Source of the DNA: JAFAHS01 sp046728175 | GTDB taxonomy: Bacteria; Desulfobacterota; Binatia; Binatales; Binataceae | DNA: 64,000 bases | Assembly (NCBI GenBank): GCA_046728175.1 | Contig: JBKPEA010000100.1 | Location: 49,699-113,698, forward strand | Reading direction: 5' to 3' | In this document: positions 52,772 to 62,836 of the stretch, in pieces | Layout of the letters: each line of letters starts with the position of its first letter | Numbering within the stretch: position 1 is the stretch's first letter | Notes under the pieces: model-generated | The model's database searches: none | What the model saw: only the letters and a program-made list of their open reading frames with translations | Told to the model about the DNA's origin: nothing | Program-made: the position numbers and the translations under genes

Positions 52772-54259
52772 TTAGGTGGGCCCGAGGAAGAAATTCAGCG
52801 AGCGATTGGCGAAGGTGATGACCGGCGTCCAGTAGATACCCAGTGCGATGGTCGCGAACGCCAGTACCCCCATCAGGCCGTAGTTCCAGGTGTCGCCAGC
52901 AACCTTGCCCTCGTCGCCGTTAGGCGAATCCAGGAACATCGTCTTGATCGGACTCATGTAGTAGTAGAGCGAAACCACCGAGTTAATCACGCCCACGATC
53001 GCCAGCACGTAGAACTGCCCGTGAATGACCGCGGCGAACAAATAGAACTTGCCGATAAACCCGACTGTGAGCGGAATACCCGTCAGCGACAGCAGGAAGA
53101 TGCTCAGCGCAATCGCCGGCACCACTCCGCCACGCCATGCAAGCCCGCGATACGCATCGATATCTTCGCGGCCGGTACTGTTGGCGACGATCATCACGAC
53201 CAGGAACGCGCCCGCATCCATTAGGTAGTAGGCAAACAGGTAGAACAGCATCGCGCGGATGCCGTCGTTCGACAGCACCACAAACCCCATCAACGCGTAG
53301 CCGGCCTGCGCGATACTCGAATACGCGAGCAACCGCTTCATGTTGGTCTGCTGCAGCGCGGCGAGATTCCCCAGCGTCATCGTGATGACGCAGATGACCA
53401 GCAGCAGTTGTGGCCAATCGACACCCTTGAGTGCATGCCAGCTTCCGCCTGCACCGAGCGACGAGATGGCGGGGAAGAAAAACCGCGTCAGCAGCGCGAA
53501 CCCGGCGGCCTTGGATCCGATCGCCAGAAAGGTCGTGATCGGAATCGGCGCGCCCGTGTACACGTCGGGCGCCCACATGTGAAACGGGACCGACGCGACC
53601 TTGTAGCCCATCCCGGCCAGGATCAGGACCAGCGAAATGAACACCGGCAGCACCGGCAGCGTTTCGTGAGTAGTCAGCGCCTTGTTGATCACGGCGAAAT
53701 CGAGCGAGCCACTAATTCCGAAGATCCAGCTCATCCCGTAAATCATGGTGCCCGAAGCGACCCCGCCGTAAATGAGGTACTTGAGCGCGGCCTCCAGCGA
53801 GCGCCGATTGTGGCGCAGAAACCCGGTCAGGATGTAGGAAGTCAAGCTCACGAACTCGAGCGCAAGATACGCCATCAGAAGATTCGCCGACTCCGCCATC
53901 AAAAACATCGCCAGCGTGCTCGCGAGCAGGATGGCGTAGTACTCGCCCTGATCGCACCCGCGCACTTCCTCGGAGCCCATCGACATCCAGACCGCAACCA
54001 GCGCGGCCAGCGCAATCAGCGCGCGAAAAAACATTGCGAAGCCGTCGAACACCAGCATCCGGTGAAACAGCCACGCATTCGCGGTAACCGGGGTCAGCGC
54101 AATCAAGAGCAGCGCGCTTGCGGTGATGATCAGGGCCAGGTCGCCCAGGTGGGCCTTGTTTACGACCAGCAAATCGACCAGAACCAGCAGCAGAAGGCCC
54201 CCGGTCAGCAAAAGCTCGGGCAGAAAGTGGGCTAGGCTTGCGTAGGTAGACAGGTCCAT
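52772..54259 (-). CDS. nuoN: NADH-quinone oxidoreductase subunit N
   Basis: Proton-pumping antiporter-like subunit of complex I (495 residues, about 14 transmembrane helices). Family landmarks include SVWMSMGSEEV-type loop, VSLTSYILTGFLRHNRRSLEAA, the core helix segments with conserved Lys/Glu (LKYLIYGGVASGTMIYG) and MKRLLAYSSIAQAGYALMG. Last gene of the nuo operon, 12 bases after nuoM. Confidence 0.96.
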   Translation of the reverse strand: MDLSTYASLAHFLPELLLTGGLLLLVLVDLLVVNKAHLGDLALIITASALLLIALTPVTANAWLFHRMLVFDGFAMFFRALIALAALVAVWMSMGSEEVRGCDQGEYYAILLASTLAMFLMAESANLLMAYLALEFVSLTSYILTGFLRHNRRSLEAALKYLIYGGVASGTMIYGMSWIFGISGSLDFAVINKALTTHETLPVLPVFISLVLILAGMGYKVASVPFHMWAPDVYTGAPIPITTFLAIGSKAAGFALLTRFFFPAISSLGAGGSWHALKGVDWPQLLLVICVITMTLGNLAALQQTNMKRLLAYSSIAQAGYALMGFVVLSNDGIRAMLFYLFAYYLMDAGAFLVVMIVANSTGREDIDAYRGLAWRGGVVPAIALSIFLLSLTGIPLTVGFIGKFYLFAAVIHGQFYVLAIVGVINSVVSLYYYMSPIKTMFLDSPNGDEGKVAGDTWNYGLMGVLAFATIALGIYWTPVITFANRSLNFFLGPT

Positions 54260-54271
54260 CGGCCTTCAATC

Positions 54272-55789
54272 TCAGTGCAGCAACGCGACCGCGGGCCCCT
54301 GCGTCGAGAGCACCACCTGGTTTAAGTGCAGCAGCGAGGTGTTCAGCAAATTCAGAATCCCGTGCGGGTAAACGCCCAGAATCAGCACGATGACCGCAAG
54401 TGGCACCAGCGTGAATGCTTCGCGGAAGCTCAGGTCCTGGTAGCCGGCATACTTCTCGTTGAAGGGGCCCAAGTAAATCCGCTGGTAGGTCCACAGGAGA
54501 TACCCGGCGGTTAAGATCGCAGTCGCGGCGCCGAACACGGTCATCAACGGATAGGTCTGCCATGCGCCGATCAGCACCAGGACTTCCGAAATGAACGCCG
54601 ACATGCCCGGCAGCGCCATACCGGCAAAGAAGGCGAACCCGGTCATGCCTGCGTAAACCGGCATCTGCTGCGCCAGCCCGCCGAACCCGGCGATCTCGCG
54701 ATGATGCGCGCGGTCGTAGATCACGCCGACCAGGATGAAGAGCATGGCCGTGATGGTGCCGTGATTGAACATCTGCAGCACGGCACCGTTAATTCCCGCG
54801 GCCGTGAACGACGCACACCCCAGCATCACGTAGCCCATGTGGCTGATCGACGAATAAGCGATCAGTTTCTTGAAATCAGTCTGCGCCATCGCGCACAACG
54901 CGCCGTATACGATGTTGACGGTCCCGATCACCCCCAGGAACAGCCACGCCAACTGATGCGTGGCTTCGGGCAGGATCGCGAAATTGACGCGCAGGATTCC
55001 GTAGGTGCCCATCTTGAGCAGCACGCCGGCCAGGATGACCGAAATCGCGGTCGGCGCTTCGACGTGCGCATCAGGCAGCCAGGTGTGGAACGGAAAGGCG
55101 GGAATCTTGATCGCGAAGCCGATGAACAGCGCGATCCATACGATGCGCTGGAAGGTCGGCGAATAGTGTGACGCATTGGACGCGAGCACCGTCATGTCGA
55201 AGGTGCTTTGCGCGCCATAGTAGTAGAAGCCGAGCATGGCCAGCAGGATCAGCACCGAGCCGAGCAGCGTGTAGAGAAAGAACTTGATCGCGGCATATTC
55301 CCGACGCGGGCCGCCCCAGATGCCGATCAGGAAGTACATCGGCAGCAGCATCACTTCCCAGAAAATGTAGAACAGGAAGAAATCCAGCGAGACAAACACG
55401 CCCATCATGCCCGCATCGAGCATCAGCAGCAGCGCGTAGTAAGCCTTCTCCGCGCGCGTGATGCTGAAGCTCGCGAACACCGAGATGAAGCAGATGAGTG
55501 CGGTCAGCAGCACCATCGAGATCGAGATACCGTCGACGCCCATGAAATAAGTGATGTGATAGGTGGGAATCCACCGGTACTTTTCCGCGAACTGGATGGC
55601 AGTGGTCGTGGTGTCGAAATGCGCGTAAAGGGCGATCGCAATCACCAGCTGCACCGCGGTGGCCGCGGCGGCGATCCATTTGCAGGCGTTCTTCAAGGCC
55701 TCCGGCATCGCGAGACACACGACCATGCCGGCGACCGGAACGAAGGTAATAAGGGTTAGGGCGTGATTCATTTCCTGATAGATACCCAT
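54272..55789 (-). CDS. nuoM: NADH-quinone oxidoreductase subunit M
   Basis: Antiporter-like complex I subunit (505 residues). Core motifs KFFLYTLLGSVLILLAM, the helix with FAIKIPAFPFHTWLPDAHVEAP (conserved Lys, His), and KKLIAYSSISHMGYVMLG are intact. Sits 16 bases after nuoL in the transcription direction. Confidence 0.96.
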   Translation of the reverse strand: MGIYQEMNHALTLITFVPVAGMVVCLAMPEALKNACKWIAAAATAVQLVIAIALYAHFDTTTTAIQFAEKYRWIPTYHITYFMGVDGISISMVLLTALICFISVFASFSITRAEKAYYALLLMLDAGMMGVFVSLDFFLFYIFWEVMLLPMYFLIGIWGGPRREYAAIKFFLYTLLGSVLILLAMLGFYYYGAQSTFDMTVLASNASHYSPTFQRIVWIALFIGFAIKIPAFPFHTWLPDAHVEAPTAISVILAGVLLKMGTYGILRVNFAILPEATHQLAWLFLGVIGTVNIVYGALCAMAQTDFKKLIAYSSISHMGYVMLGCASFTAAGINGAVLQMFNHGTITAMLFILVGVIYDRAHHREIAGFGGLAQQMPVYAGMTGFAFFAGMALPGMSAFISEVLVLIGAWQTYPLMTVFGAATAILTAGYLLWTYQRIYLGPFNEKYAGYQDLSFREAFTLVPLAVIVLILGVYPHGILNLLNTSLLHLNQVVLSTQGPAVALLH

Positions 55790-55805
55790 TCGCGTTGGCG
55801 CGCGC

Positions 55806-57866
55806 TCACACGTGCAGCATCGCGCGCACCAGCAGAATCACCATCACGGCAGCCAAAATGCCGTACAAATATCCGTTGATCGACCCAGTCTGCAGCCGGC
55901 GCAGACGCCCGCCCAAATCCAGCGTCACCAGCGACGTCGCGTTGACCAGGCCATCCACGATGTAGTTGTCAAAGAGTCCCGACAGCCACGATCCGAACAC
56001 GGTAATCGAAGCCGCCAGGTTGACCACGCCGTCGATGATGTGCAAATCGAACCAGCCCAAGACCCGGGTAGTCCACAGATACGGCCGCACCAGCACCAAA
56101 TCGTACAGCTCGTCGACGTAGTACTTGTTCAGCACCCAATCGTACACGACGCCGCCGAAAGCCTGACTGAAGCGGGTCGGATCGATGGTTTCCTGCCGAT
56201 ACATAAAGTCGGCCGCCAACCATCCCAGCACGACCATCGTGAACGTGACGAACCCCAGGCCGGCTTCAATCGAGTGGTTGTGGATTTGCGCCACTTCAAT
56301 CGCGCCCGTCGCGGTGCCGCTGAAGACCGGCTCCAGAAACACCTCGAACGGCTTGAAGGTCGCGATGAAGTCCGGAATCTTTACCAGCCCGCCGACCACC
56401 GAGAGAATCCCGAGCACGATCAGCACCAAGCTCATCGAGGGCGGGGATTCGTGCAGATGATGTTCCTGCTCGTGAGTGCCGCGGAACGCGCCGAAAAACG
56501 TCATGTATACCTGGCGGAACATATAGAAGACCGTGATCGCCGCGCCGAGCAGCAGAAAGCCCCAAACGACCGTGTGGCCGTGAGCGAAGGCCTCCCAGAT
56601 GATTTCATCCTTGGACATGAAACCCGCGAACGGCGGCACCCCCGCGAGCGCCAGGGTCGCGACCAGGAAGCTGAAGAACGTGATCGGCATCTTGTGGCGC
56701 AGACCGCCCATCTTGCGCATGTCCTGCTCGCCACCCATCGCGTGGATGACCGAGCCGGAGCCGAGAAACAGACAGGCCTTGAAGAACGCATGGGTCATAA
56801 GGTGGAACACACCCGCCGCGTACGCGCCCACCCCCACCGCCGCGAACATGTAGCCGAGCTGACTGACGGTCGAGTACGCGAGGACCTTCTTGATGTCATT
56901 TTGCGCGACGCCGATGGTGGCCGCACCGAGCGCGGTCAGCCCTCCCACCACCGCCACCACCGTCATGGTCGCGGGCGCCATCGAAAACAGGAAGTTGAGC
57001 CGCGCGACCATGTAGATGCCCGCGGTAACCATGGTCGCAGCATGAATCAGCGCGCTTACTGGGGTCGGCCCCGCCATGGCATCGGGGAGCCAGACGTAGA
57101 GCGGAATCTGTGCGGACTTGCCGGTGGCCCCCGCGAACATCAGCAGCGTTACAAAGGTGACCATGGTCATGCCCAGGTAGCCCGGCATGCCGGCCAGCAG
57201 CGGAGCGTAGTGCGCGACTTCGCGCGTGACCAGGGTCGGATGTCCCACTTTCCCGAGTGCCGCGAACAGGCTGTAGAGCGCGATGACGAACGCCCAGTCG
57301 CCGACCCGGTTGACGATGAAGGCCTTGTTGCCCGCGGTGGTATTGGCGAGCACCTTGTACCAGAAGCCGATCAGGGCGAATGAGCACAGCCCGACCCCCT
57401 CCCATCCGACGAACATCAGCCACAGGTTGTCGCCCAGAACCAGCACCAGCATCGCGAAGGTAAACAGGTTAAGCCATCCGAAGAACCGCCAGTACGACTC
57501 CTCATCGTGCATGTAGCCGGTCGAGTAAATGTGAATGAGGCCGCCGACCCCGGTGACGATCAGCGTCATGATCATCGAGAGCGGGTCCAGCCAGAAGGCT
57601 ATTTCCAGGTTCAGGCCGCCGATGTCGATCCACTTCCAGAGCTCGTCGAGCATGAAGCGGTTCTCCGGCGGCGCCGCGAGCATCGCCGTAAACGCGCTCG
57701 CGGCGAGCGCGAACGCGACCACCACGACCCCACAGCCGACCAGGCTGATGGCCCGTTTTCCGAACGTCTTCTGCAGCCAGGGACCGGCCAGGAAGTTGAG
57801 CGTCGCGCCAAGCAGCGGCAGCAGCACAATGTAACGCACGATCGTTATGCTTACCGGATGGTCCAT
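55806..57866 (-). CDS. nuoL: NADH-quinone oxidoreductase subunit L
   Basis: Largest antiporter-like complex I subunit (686 residues) with the long amphipathic C-terminal helix region. Segments GWEGVGLCSFALIGFWY, GKSAQIPLYVWLPDAMAGPTPVSALIHAATMV and KKVLAYSTVSQLGYMFAA are diagnostic. The start is an ATG at 57866; a 173-base gap separates it from nuoK, the longest in the operon. Confidence 0.96.
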   Translation of the reverse strand: MDHPVSITIVRYIVLLPLLGATLNFLAGPWLQKTFGKRAISLVGCGVVVVAFALAASAFTAMLAAPPENRFMLDELWKWIDIGGLNLEIAFWLDPLSMIMTLIVTGVGGLIHIYSTGYMHDEESYWRFFGWLNLFTFAMLVLVLGDNLWLMFVGWEGVGLCSFALIGFWYKVLANTTAGNKAFIVNRVGDWAFVIALYSLFAALGKVGHPTLVTREVAHYAPLLAGMPGYLGMTMVTFVTLLMFAGATGKSAQIPLYVWLPDAMAGPTPVSALIHAATMVTAGIYMVARLNFLFSMAPATMTVVAVVGGLTALGAATIGVAQNDIKKVLAYSTVSQLGYMFAAVGVGAYAAGVFHLMTHAFFKACLFLGSGSVIHAMGGEQDMRKMGGLRHKMPITFFSFLVATLALAGVPPFAGFMSKDEIIWEAFAHGHTVVWGFLLLGAAITVFYMFRQVYMTFFGAFRGTHEQEHHLHESPPSMSLVLIVLGILSVVGGLVKIPDFIATFKPFEVFLEPVFSGTATGAIEVAQIHNHSIEAGLGFVTFTMVVLGWLAADFMYRQETIDPTRFSQAFGGVVYDWVLNKYYVDELYDLVLVRPYLWTTRVLGWFDLHIIDGVVNLAASITVFGSWLSGLFDNYIVDGLVNATSLVTLDLGGRLRRLQTGSINGYLYGILAAVMVILLVRAMLHV

Positions 57867-58039
57867 CGCCAGTTGCTCATGTCAGACGGCCATGCCGGAA
57901 GCCGGAGGTCGGAAGCTCAGCACCGCGCCGCCGCAGTCCCCGCCGCGAAGAGATCCCGCTGATATAAGCAGAAAACCTGCAGGGCGAAAAGCCGAAATGG
58001 CGCGTCGCGCGCGGCCGAAATCGTTGCTGTAACCGAGCG

Positions 58040-58354
58040 TTACCCGCTGAGCGTTTCGGTCGCATCGACATCGATAGTTTTGAAATTGTGGTAGATGGCG
58101 AGCACCACGGCCAGGCCGATCACCGCCTCGGCCGCGGCCAGCATGATTACAAAGATGGTGAAAATCTGCCCGTCATATCTGCCGCCACCATAGAAGGCGA
58201 AGGCCAGGTAGTTGATGTTGGCCGAATTCAGGATGAGCTCGACGCCCATCAGGATTCCGATCGCGTTGCGGCGCGTGAGCACGCACACCATCCCGAGCGA
58301 AAAAATCACCAGGCTTAGCAGGAGAAAGTGATTGAGCCCAATCGTGCCTGGCAT
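58040..58354 (-). CDS. nuoK: NADH-quinone oxidoreductase subunit K
   Basis: Small membrane subunit (104 residues) with three transmembrane helices and the two conserved Glu residues of the quinone-to-antiporter coupling path, visible in MGVELILNSANINYLAF and AAAEAVIGLAVVLAIY. Overlaps nothing; 20 bases after nuoJ. Confidence 0.95.
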   Translation of the reverse strand: MPGTIGLNHFLLLSLVIFSLGMVCVLTRRNAIGILMGVELILNSANINYLAFAFYGGGRYDGQIFTIFVIMLAAAEAVIGLAVVLAIYHNFKTIDVDATETLSG

Positions 58355-58374
58355 GGTGACCCTCCCCGGTCGTC

Positions 58375-58872
58375 CTACTCGCGCGCCTCGTGGCGCGAGA
58401 TGACGATGGCCCCGATGAGAGCCGCCAGCAGCACTAGCGACGCGACCTCGAAGGGCAGCACGTAGTCGCCCAGGAACGCGTTACCGATTCCGTAAGTCGT
58501 GGGCGCCGGTTTGGGCAGGGGCGCGACGTGCCAATGAGTCCGTTCGATCGCGTAGGCCATCACTGCGCCCGCGATCACGACGATCGCCACCGCCGGAACC
58601 CGCCCGACCGCACGATTTGAGACCGTAACGTCGGCGATGCCCTGCGTCAGCATCACGGCGAAAATCGTGAGCACCAGGATGCCTCCGACGTAAACTAGCA
58701 ATTGCACCATCGCGACGAAGTCAGCCGCCAGCAATACGTAGAGACCGACTACCCCCATGAATGCGCCGAGCAGGGCGAAGGTGGAGTAAACGATGTTACG
58801 CGAGAATGCGACCATGCAGGATGACCCTACCGTCAGCACCGCAAGCGCGTAAAAGACTATGCTCGCGACCAT
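58375..58872 (-). CDS. nuoJ: NADH-quinone oxidoreductase subunit J
   Basis: Membrane subunit (165 residues) with about five helices. FALLGAFMGVVGLYVLLAADFVAMVQLLVYVGGI contains the conserved pi-bulge region; the rest is typical. 36 bases after nuoI. Confidence 0.93.
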   Translation of the reverse strand: MVASIVFYALAVLTVGSSCMVAFSRNIVYSTFALLGAFMGVVGLYVLLAADFVAMVQLLVYVGGILVLTIFAVMLTQGIADVTVSNRAVGRVPAVAIVVIAGAVMAYAIERTHWHVAPLPKPAPTTYGIGNAFLGDYVLPFEVASLVLLAALIGAIVISRHEARE

Positions 58873-58908
58873 ACCCGCAAAGTTCCTCCCCGGTTCCTCG
58901 GCAAACGC

Positions 58909-59478
58909 CTAAGCGTCAGCCTCTTCTTCCGCAGGCTTTTCGCCGCCGGGCTGAGCGAACTCGTTGATATAGCGCATGCCGCGATTCAAGATAGGCGCGA
59001 TTCGCGGATCGGTCTCCGGACCCTTCTTGGGCTTGTAGGCCAGCACCGGTTCCTTGACGAACCGGCGAATCAGGCTCTCCAGCGAATAGTCAGCGCCTTC
59101 GAACTCGGTCGTATGATGAATCGATCCGGTCGGGCACGGCTCACTGCACAAGCCGCAATACATGCACTTGGCGATGTCGATATCGAACTGCGAGATTACC
59201 ATCGCGCGCGTCTTCGGGTCTTTCTCGCACGCGATTACGATGCAATCGATTGGGCAGGCTCGTTCACACGCCAGACATCCGGTGCAGATTTCCAGATCGA
59301 CTTCCAGGATGCCGCGGTAGCGGAACGGGAGCGTATCCTGCACCCGCACCGGGGTGCGGTCCGGGTATTGAACGGTGTAGGGGCGTCTGACGAAATGCGA
59401 CGCCGTGACCGCCATCCCCTCGAAAATTGTGGTGACGGTATCCTTTATGTTTTGCAGATAGGAGCCCAACGCACTCAT
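58909..59478 (-). CDS. nuoI: NADH-quinone oxidoreductase subunit I
   Basis: Peripheral-arm iron-sulfur subunit (188 residues) with two [4Fe-4S] cysteine quartets: C65-C68-C71-C75 (CTGCLACERACP) and C105-C108-C111-C115 (CMYCGLCSEPCP). It carries electrons toward NuoB. ATG at 59478 (MSALGSYLQN) is preferred to the longer frame. Confidence 0.95.
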   Translation of the reverse strand: MSALGSYLQNIKDTVTTIFEGMAVTASHFVRRPYTVQYPDRTPVRVQDTLPFRYRGILEVDLEICTGCLACERACPIDCIVIACEKDPKTRAMVISQFDIDIAKCMYCGLCSEPCPTGSIHHTTEFEGADYSLESLIRRFVKEPVLAYKPKKGPETDPRIAPILNRGMRYINEFAQPGGEKPAEEEADA

Positions 59479-59488
59479 GTTGAAATTC

Positions 59489-60679
59489 CTAAATCGTCGG
59501 ATGGAAGTAGAGTTCCATCCGAGACCTCCGCACATAGTGGGCGACGCGGCGCAGAAACATGGCCAGTACGATCAGACCAGCCGCGAACATCGCGTAGCCC
59601 ATGACCGCGTTGCCGTTGGGCCAAATCGCCACCCACACCGCGGTGCCGATCATATCGATGAAGGCGATCGGCACAAAGTATTTCCAGCACACGGTCATGA
59701 GCTGATCGATTCGCACCCGCGGCAGAGTCCCCCGAATCCACATTGAAACGAACACCACCGCGAGCACTTTGACGTTGAAAATGGCCAGCTCGAGCAGGTT
59801 CATGACGATCAGGTTGTCGCTCACGTGCGGGAACTGCCATCCGCCCAGGAACAGCGTCGTCAGCAGGGCGCCAATGAGAAACAGGTTGCCCCATTCGGCC
59901 ATGAAGAAGAACGTGTAGCGCATCCCGCTGTATTCGGTGGCAAATCCCGCGACCAGCTCGCTTTCCGCTTCCGGCAGGTCAAATGGCGTACGGTTGCCTT
60001 CTGCCAGCGAAGATATGAACAGGATATTCGCCGCGATGAAGGTGAACGGGTTGGCGAACAGGAACCAATGTTGCGGCGCCCAGCCCTGCGCACGGATGAT
60101 TCCCTGCATCGAAAGCGTTCCGGTCATGAATACCACGGGAAAAATCGAGAGTCCGGCCGGAATTTCATAGCTCACGATTTGAGCGGCGGAACGGATCCCG
60201 CCGATTAGCGACCATTTGTCATTCGAGGCCCACCCGGCCATCAACACACCCACCACGGTCAGCGCGGTGATCGAGGTGAAAAACAGGACGCCGACGTTCA
60301 GATCCGCCAGGATCAGGCTGCTGGAAAACGGCATCACCGACCAGGGCAGAATGAACGCGAGCATCACCAGGTACGGAGCGAGCTTGAACAAGGGAACGTC
60401 GGCTTGCGCGGGGATCAGGTCCTCTTTGCAGATGTTCTTAAGCCCGTCGGCCACCCACTGAAGAAACCCCTGCGGTCCCACGCGATTGGGTCCCACGCGC
60501 GACTGAATGCGCGCCCATACCCTCCGCTCAAGCCAGGTCACGATGCCGGCGAACGGCATGGCGACCACCAGAAACACGACTGCGCCTGCAACAAATTCTA
60601 CGACCCCGGCGACCACCGCGTAGTTGGGATGAGCCCCAAACGCGCCGGAGGCGATCAGACTGTTGATCAGCGTCTCCAT
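59489..60679 (-). CDS. nuoH: NADH-quinone oxidoreductase subunit H
   Basis: Membrane subunit forming the quinone chamber (396 residues). WLERRVWARIQSRVGPNRVGPQG, SEIPAGLSIF-type segment (SYEIPAGLSIFPVV), AEGNRTPFDLPEAESELVAG and the helical C-end RVRIDQLMTVCWK are typical. 6 bases after nuoD. Confidence 0.96.
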   Translation of the reverse strand: METLINSLIASGAFGAHPNYAVVAGVVEFVAGAVVFLVVAMPFAGIVTWLERRVWARIQSRVGPNRVGPQGFLQWVADGLKNICKEDLIPAQADVPLFKLAPYLVMLAFILPWSVMPFSSSLILADLNVGVLFFTSITALTVVGVLMAGWASNDKWSLIGGIRSAAQIVSYEIPAGLSIFPVVFMTGTLSMQGIIRAQGWAPQHWFLFANPFTFIAANILFISSLAEGNRTPFDLPEAESELVAGFATEYSGMRYTFFFMAEWGNLFLIGALLTTLFLGGWQFPHVSDNLIVMNLLELAIFNVKVLAVVFVSMWIRGTLPRVRIDQLMTVCWKYFVPIAFIDMIGTAVWVAIWPNGNAVMGYAMFAAGLIVLAMFLRRVAHYVRRSRMELYFHPTI

Positions 60680-60685
60680 TGCGGC

Positions 60686-61804
60686 TTAGCGATCGATCTC
60701 CGGCGCTATGACGTCGAGGCTCGCGATGAGCGTTACCAGATCGGCGATCATCAAGCCGCGACTCAGCTTCTGGATAATTCCCATCGCGGCGAAAGAACCG
60801 GTGCGAACATGGACCCGCCAAGGATAACCAGTGCCGTCGCTCACCACGTACCATCCCATATCGCCGCGCCCGGACTCGACGCGGACCTGACATTCACCCT
60901 TGGGCGGTTTGAAATTGCGCGGCACCTTGGCCAGCACCGCACCGGCGGGAATTTGGGTAAGGGCCTGGCGCAGGATTCTGGACGATTCGTGCATCTCGCG
61001 GATGCGCACCATGTAGCGATCCATCGAATCGCCCACCGTGCCCCACTCTCCCGACCCGACTGGCACGTCGAAATCGAACTCGGGGTAGACCGAGTACGGA
61101 AGATCCTTGCGAATGTCCCACTCGATCCCGCACGCACGGAGGTTCGGTCCGACCAGGTTGTAGTTAATCGCTTCTTCCGGGGTCACCACACCCACGTTCG
61201 CAAGACGCTCGATATAGATCTTGTTGAACGAAATCAGCGAGTTGTACTCCTCGAGGATGGGATCGAAATGATCCAGGTACGCAAGCGCCTTCTCGCGCCA
61301 GCTGGGCGGCAAATCCCAGGCGACTCCGCCGATGCGCATGTAGTTGAAGGTCAGGCGCGCACCGCAGAGCTCCTCGATCAGATCGTTGATCATCTCTCGC
61401 TCGCGGATGGCATGCGTGAACGGCGTCATGGCGCCGATATCCATGCCCATCGTGCCGACCGAGATCAGGTGGGACGCGATCCGATTGAACTCGGCTGCGA
61501 TCACCCTGCAGTACTCGCCCCGTTTCGGGACCTCGATTCCGGCCAGTCGCTCGCTGGCCATGCCCCAGCCCTGGTTGGTGAACATCGCGCAGACGTAGTC
61601 GACCCGATCGGTGTAGGGCATGAAGCCGTGGTAACCGACCTTCTCGGCGATTTTTTCGATCGAACGATGCAGATAGCCGACGTCCGGAACCGCTTCACGC
61701 ATCACTTCGCCATCCGCCCGCACCACGAAGCGTAGCACCCCGTGGGTCGAGGGGTGCTGGGGGCCCATGTTGAGGGTCATTTCTTCAGTATGAAAGGTGC
61801 TCAT
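60686..61804 (-). CDS. nuoD: NADH-quinone oxidoreductase subunit D
   Basis: Quinone-binding 49-kDa-type subunit (372 residues). The quinone His lies in the N-terminal motif GPQHPSTHGVLRF; ERLAGIEVPKRGEYCRVI, ELCGARLTFNYMRIGGV and the C-terminal AEIDR-type end (VIAPEIDR) match the family. Four-base overlap with nuoC (ATGA) indicates coupling. Confidence 0.95.
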   Translation of the reverse strand: MSTFHTEEMTLNMGPQHPSTHGVLRFVVRADGEVMREAVPDVGYLHRSIEKIAEKVGYHGFMPYTDRVDYVCAMFTNQGWGMASERLAGIEVPKRGEYCRVIAAEFNRIASHLISVGTMGMDIGAMTPFTHAIREREMINDLIEELCGARLTFNYMRIGGVAWDLPPSWREKALAYLDHFDPILEEYNSLISFNKIYIERLANVGVVTPEEAINYNLVGPNLRACGIEWDIRKDLPYSVYPEFDFDVPVGSGEWGTVGDSMDRYMVRIREMHESSRILRQALTQIPAGAVLAKVPRNFKPPKGECQVRVESGRGDMGWYVVSDGTGYPWRVHVRTGSFAAMGIIQKLSRGLMIADLVTLIASLDVIAPEIDR

Positions 61805-62310
61805 TTCCGTTTCGGATCGAGCCGAATGATTGGGCTCTCGCGGACGGTTGAGATGCCATGATATTCGAGCGGCTCGACGAAGTCCTTGCGCAATGGATAC
61901 CCGGGCCAGTCTTCCGGCATCAGGATCCGGCGCAAGTCGCTGTGACCTTCAAAGGTCACGCCGAGCAGATCGAAAATCTCGCGTTCCATCCAGTTCGCCG
62001 ATTTCCACATTCCCTCCAGCGTACGCACCACCGGATTATCCCGCGGCAGCTTAACCTTCAGCACTGCTCCATGGCGGAGCCGGTAAGAGAAAAAGTGGTA
62101 GACGACCTCGATGCGATCCTTGTAATCGACGCCACTCTCGTTGGACAGACAGTCCATCGCGGTCTCGGGATCGTCGCGCAGCGCGGTAGCGATCTCGACG
62201 ATCACCGCAGGATCGATCACGCAGAATGGGTCGGGCTTGCTTTCAGAAATTTCTAGAACGCGATCGCCGAACCAGTCTTTGACCCGCTGATATATCGCAA
62301 GCGGTTCCAT
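61801..62310 (-). CDS. nuoC: NADH-quinone oxidoreductase subunit C
   Basis: Peripheral 30-kDa-type subunit (169 residues) with the motif NWMEREIFDLLGVTFEGHSDLRRILMPEDWPGYPLRKDF. The ATG at 62310 was selected because the open frame upstream lies antiparallel in nuoB and lacks similarity. Separate from nuoD, not a CD fusion. Confidence 0.95.
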   Translation of the reverse strand: MEPLAIYQRVKDWFGDRVLEISESKPDPFCVIDPAVIVEIATALRDDPETAMDCLSNESGVDYKDRIEVVYHFFSYRLRHGAVLKVKLPRDNPVVRTLEGMWKSANWMEREIFDLLGVTFEGHSDLRRILMPEDWPGYPLRKDFVEPLEYHGISTVRESPIIRLDPKRK

Positions 62311-62312
62311 CC

Positions 62313-62822
62313 TCAGGCCGCGGTCACCTGCGCACCATTGCGGTTGCCGCGGGTGAGCCAGCGCTCGGTCATCATCTTCTCCTGGAGCTTCAGCAGGCCT
62401 TCGGTGAGCGCCTCCGGTCGCGGCGGGCAGCCGGGTACGTAGACATCGACCGGCAGGATTTTGTCCACCCCGTCGCAGACCGAGTAGGCAAGCTGGAAGA
62501 GCCCACCGCAGCTCGCGCACGAGCCCATTGAAATCACATATCGTGGTTCGGGCATCTGGTCGTAAAGAAGACGCGTCCTGAGCGCCATCTTCAAAGTCAG
62601 CGTTCCGGCCACGATCATCAGGTCGGACTGGCGTGCCGAGGCGCGCGGGCTGGCGCCGAAACGATCGATATCCGCGCGCGGACCCCCAGTGTGCATCAAT
62701 TCAATCGCGCAGCACGCCAGACCGAACAGCATGTACCAGATGCTCGACTTGCGCATCCAGTTGAGTAGCTCATCGGTCTTGGTCGTGAGCACGTAGTCCG
62801 GAAGAGTATTCAGAAGCGACAT
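62313..62822 (-). CDS. nuoB: NADH-quinone oxidoreductase subunit B
   Basis: N2-cluster subunit (169 residues). Cluster ligands are Cys37-Cys38 (GLACCAIEL), Cys102 (GSCASCGG) and Cys132 (PGCPPRPE). Hands electrons to quinone at the NuoD/NuoH interface. ATG at 62822 (MSLLNTLPDY). 14 bases after nuoA. Confidence 0.96.
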   Translation of the reverse strand: MSLLNTLPDYVLTTKTDELLNWMRKSSIWYMLFGLACCAIELMHTGGPRADIDRFGASPRASARQSDLMIVAGTLTLKMALRTRLLYDQMPEPRYVISMGSCASCGGLFQLAYSVCDGVDKILPVDVYVPGCPPRPEALTEGLLKLQEKMMTERWLTRGNRNGAQVTAA

Positions 62823-62836
62823 AACTCTCTCACCAC

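Noticed and set aside
55812..57383. 523-codon plus-strand frame opposite nuoL
   Set aside because: Antisense to nuoL; His/Arg/Gln-rich composition is typical of a shadow frame.
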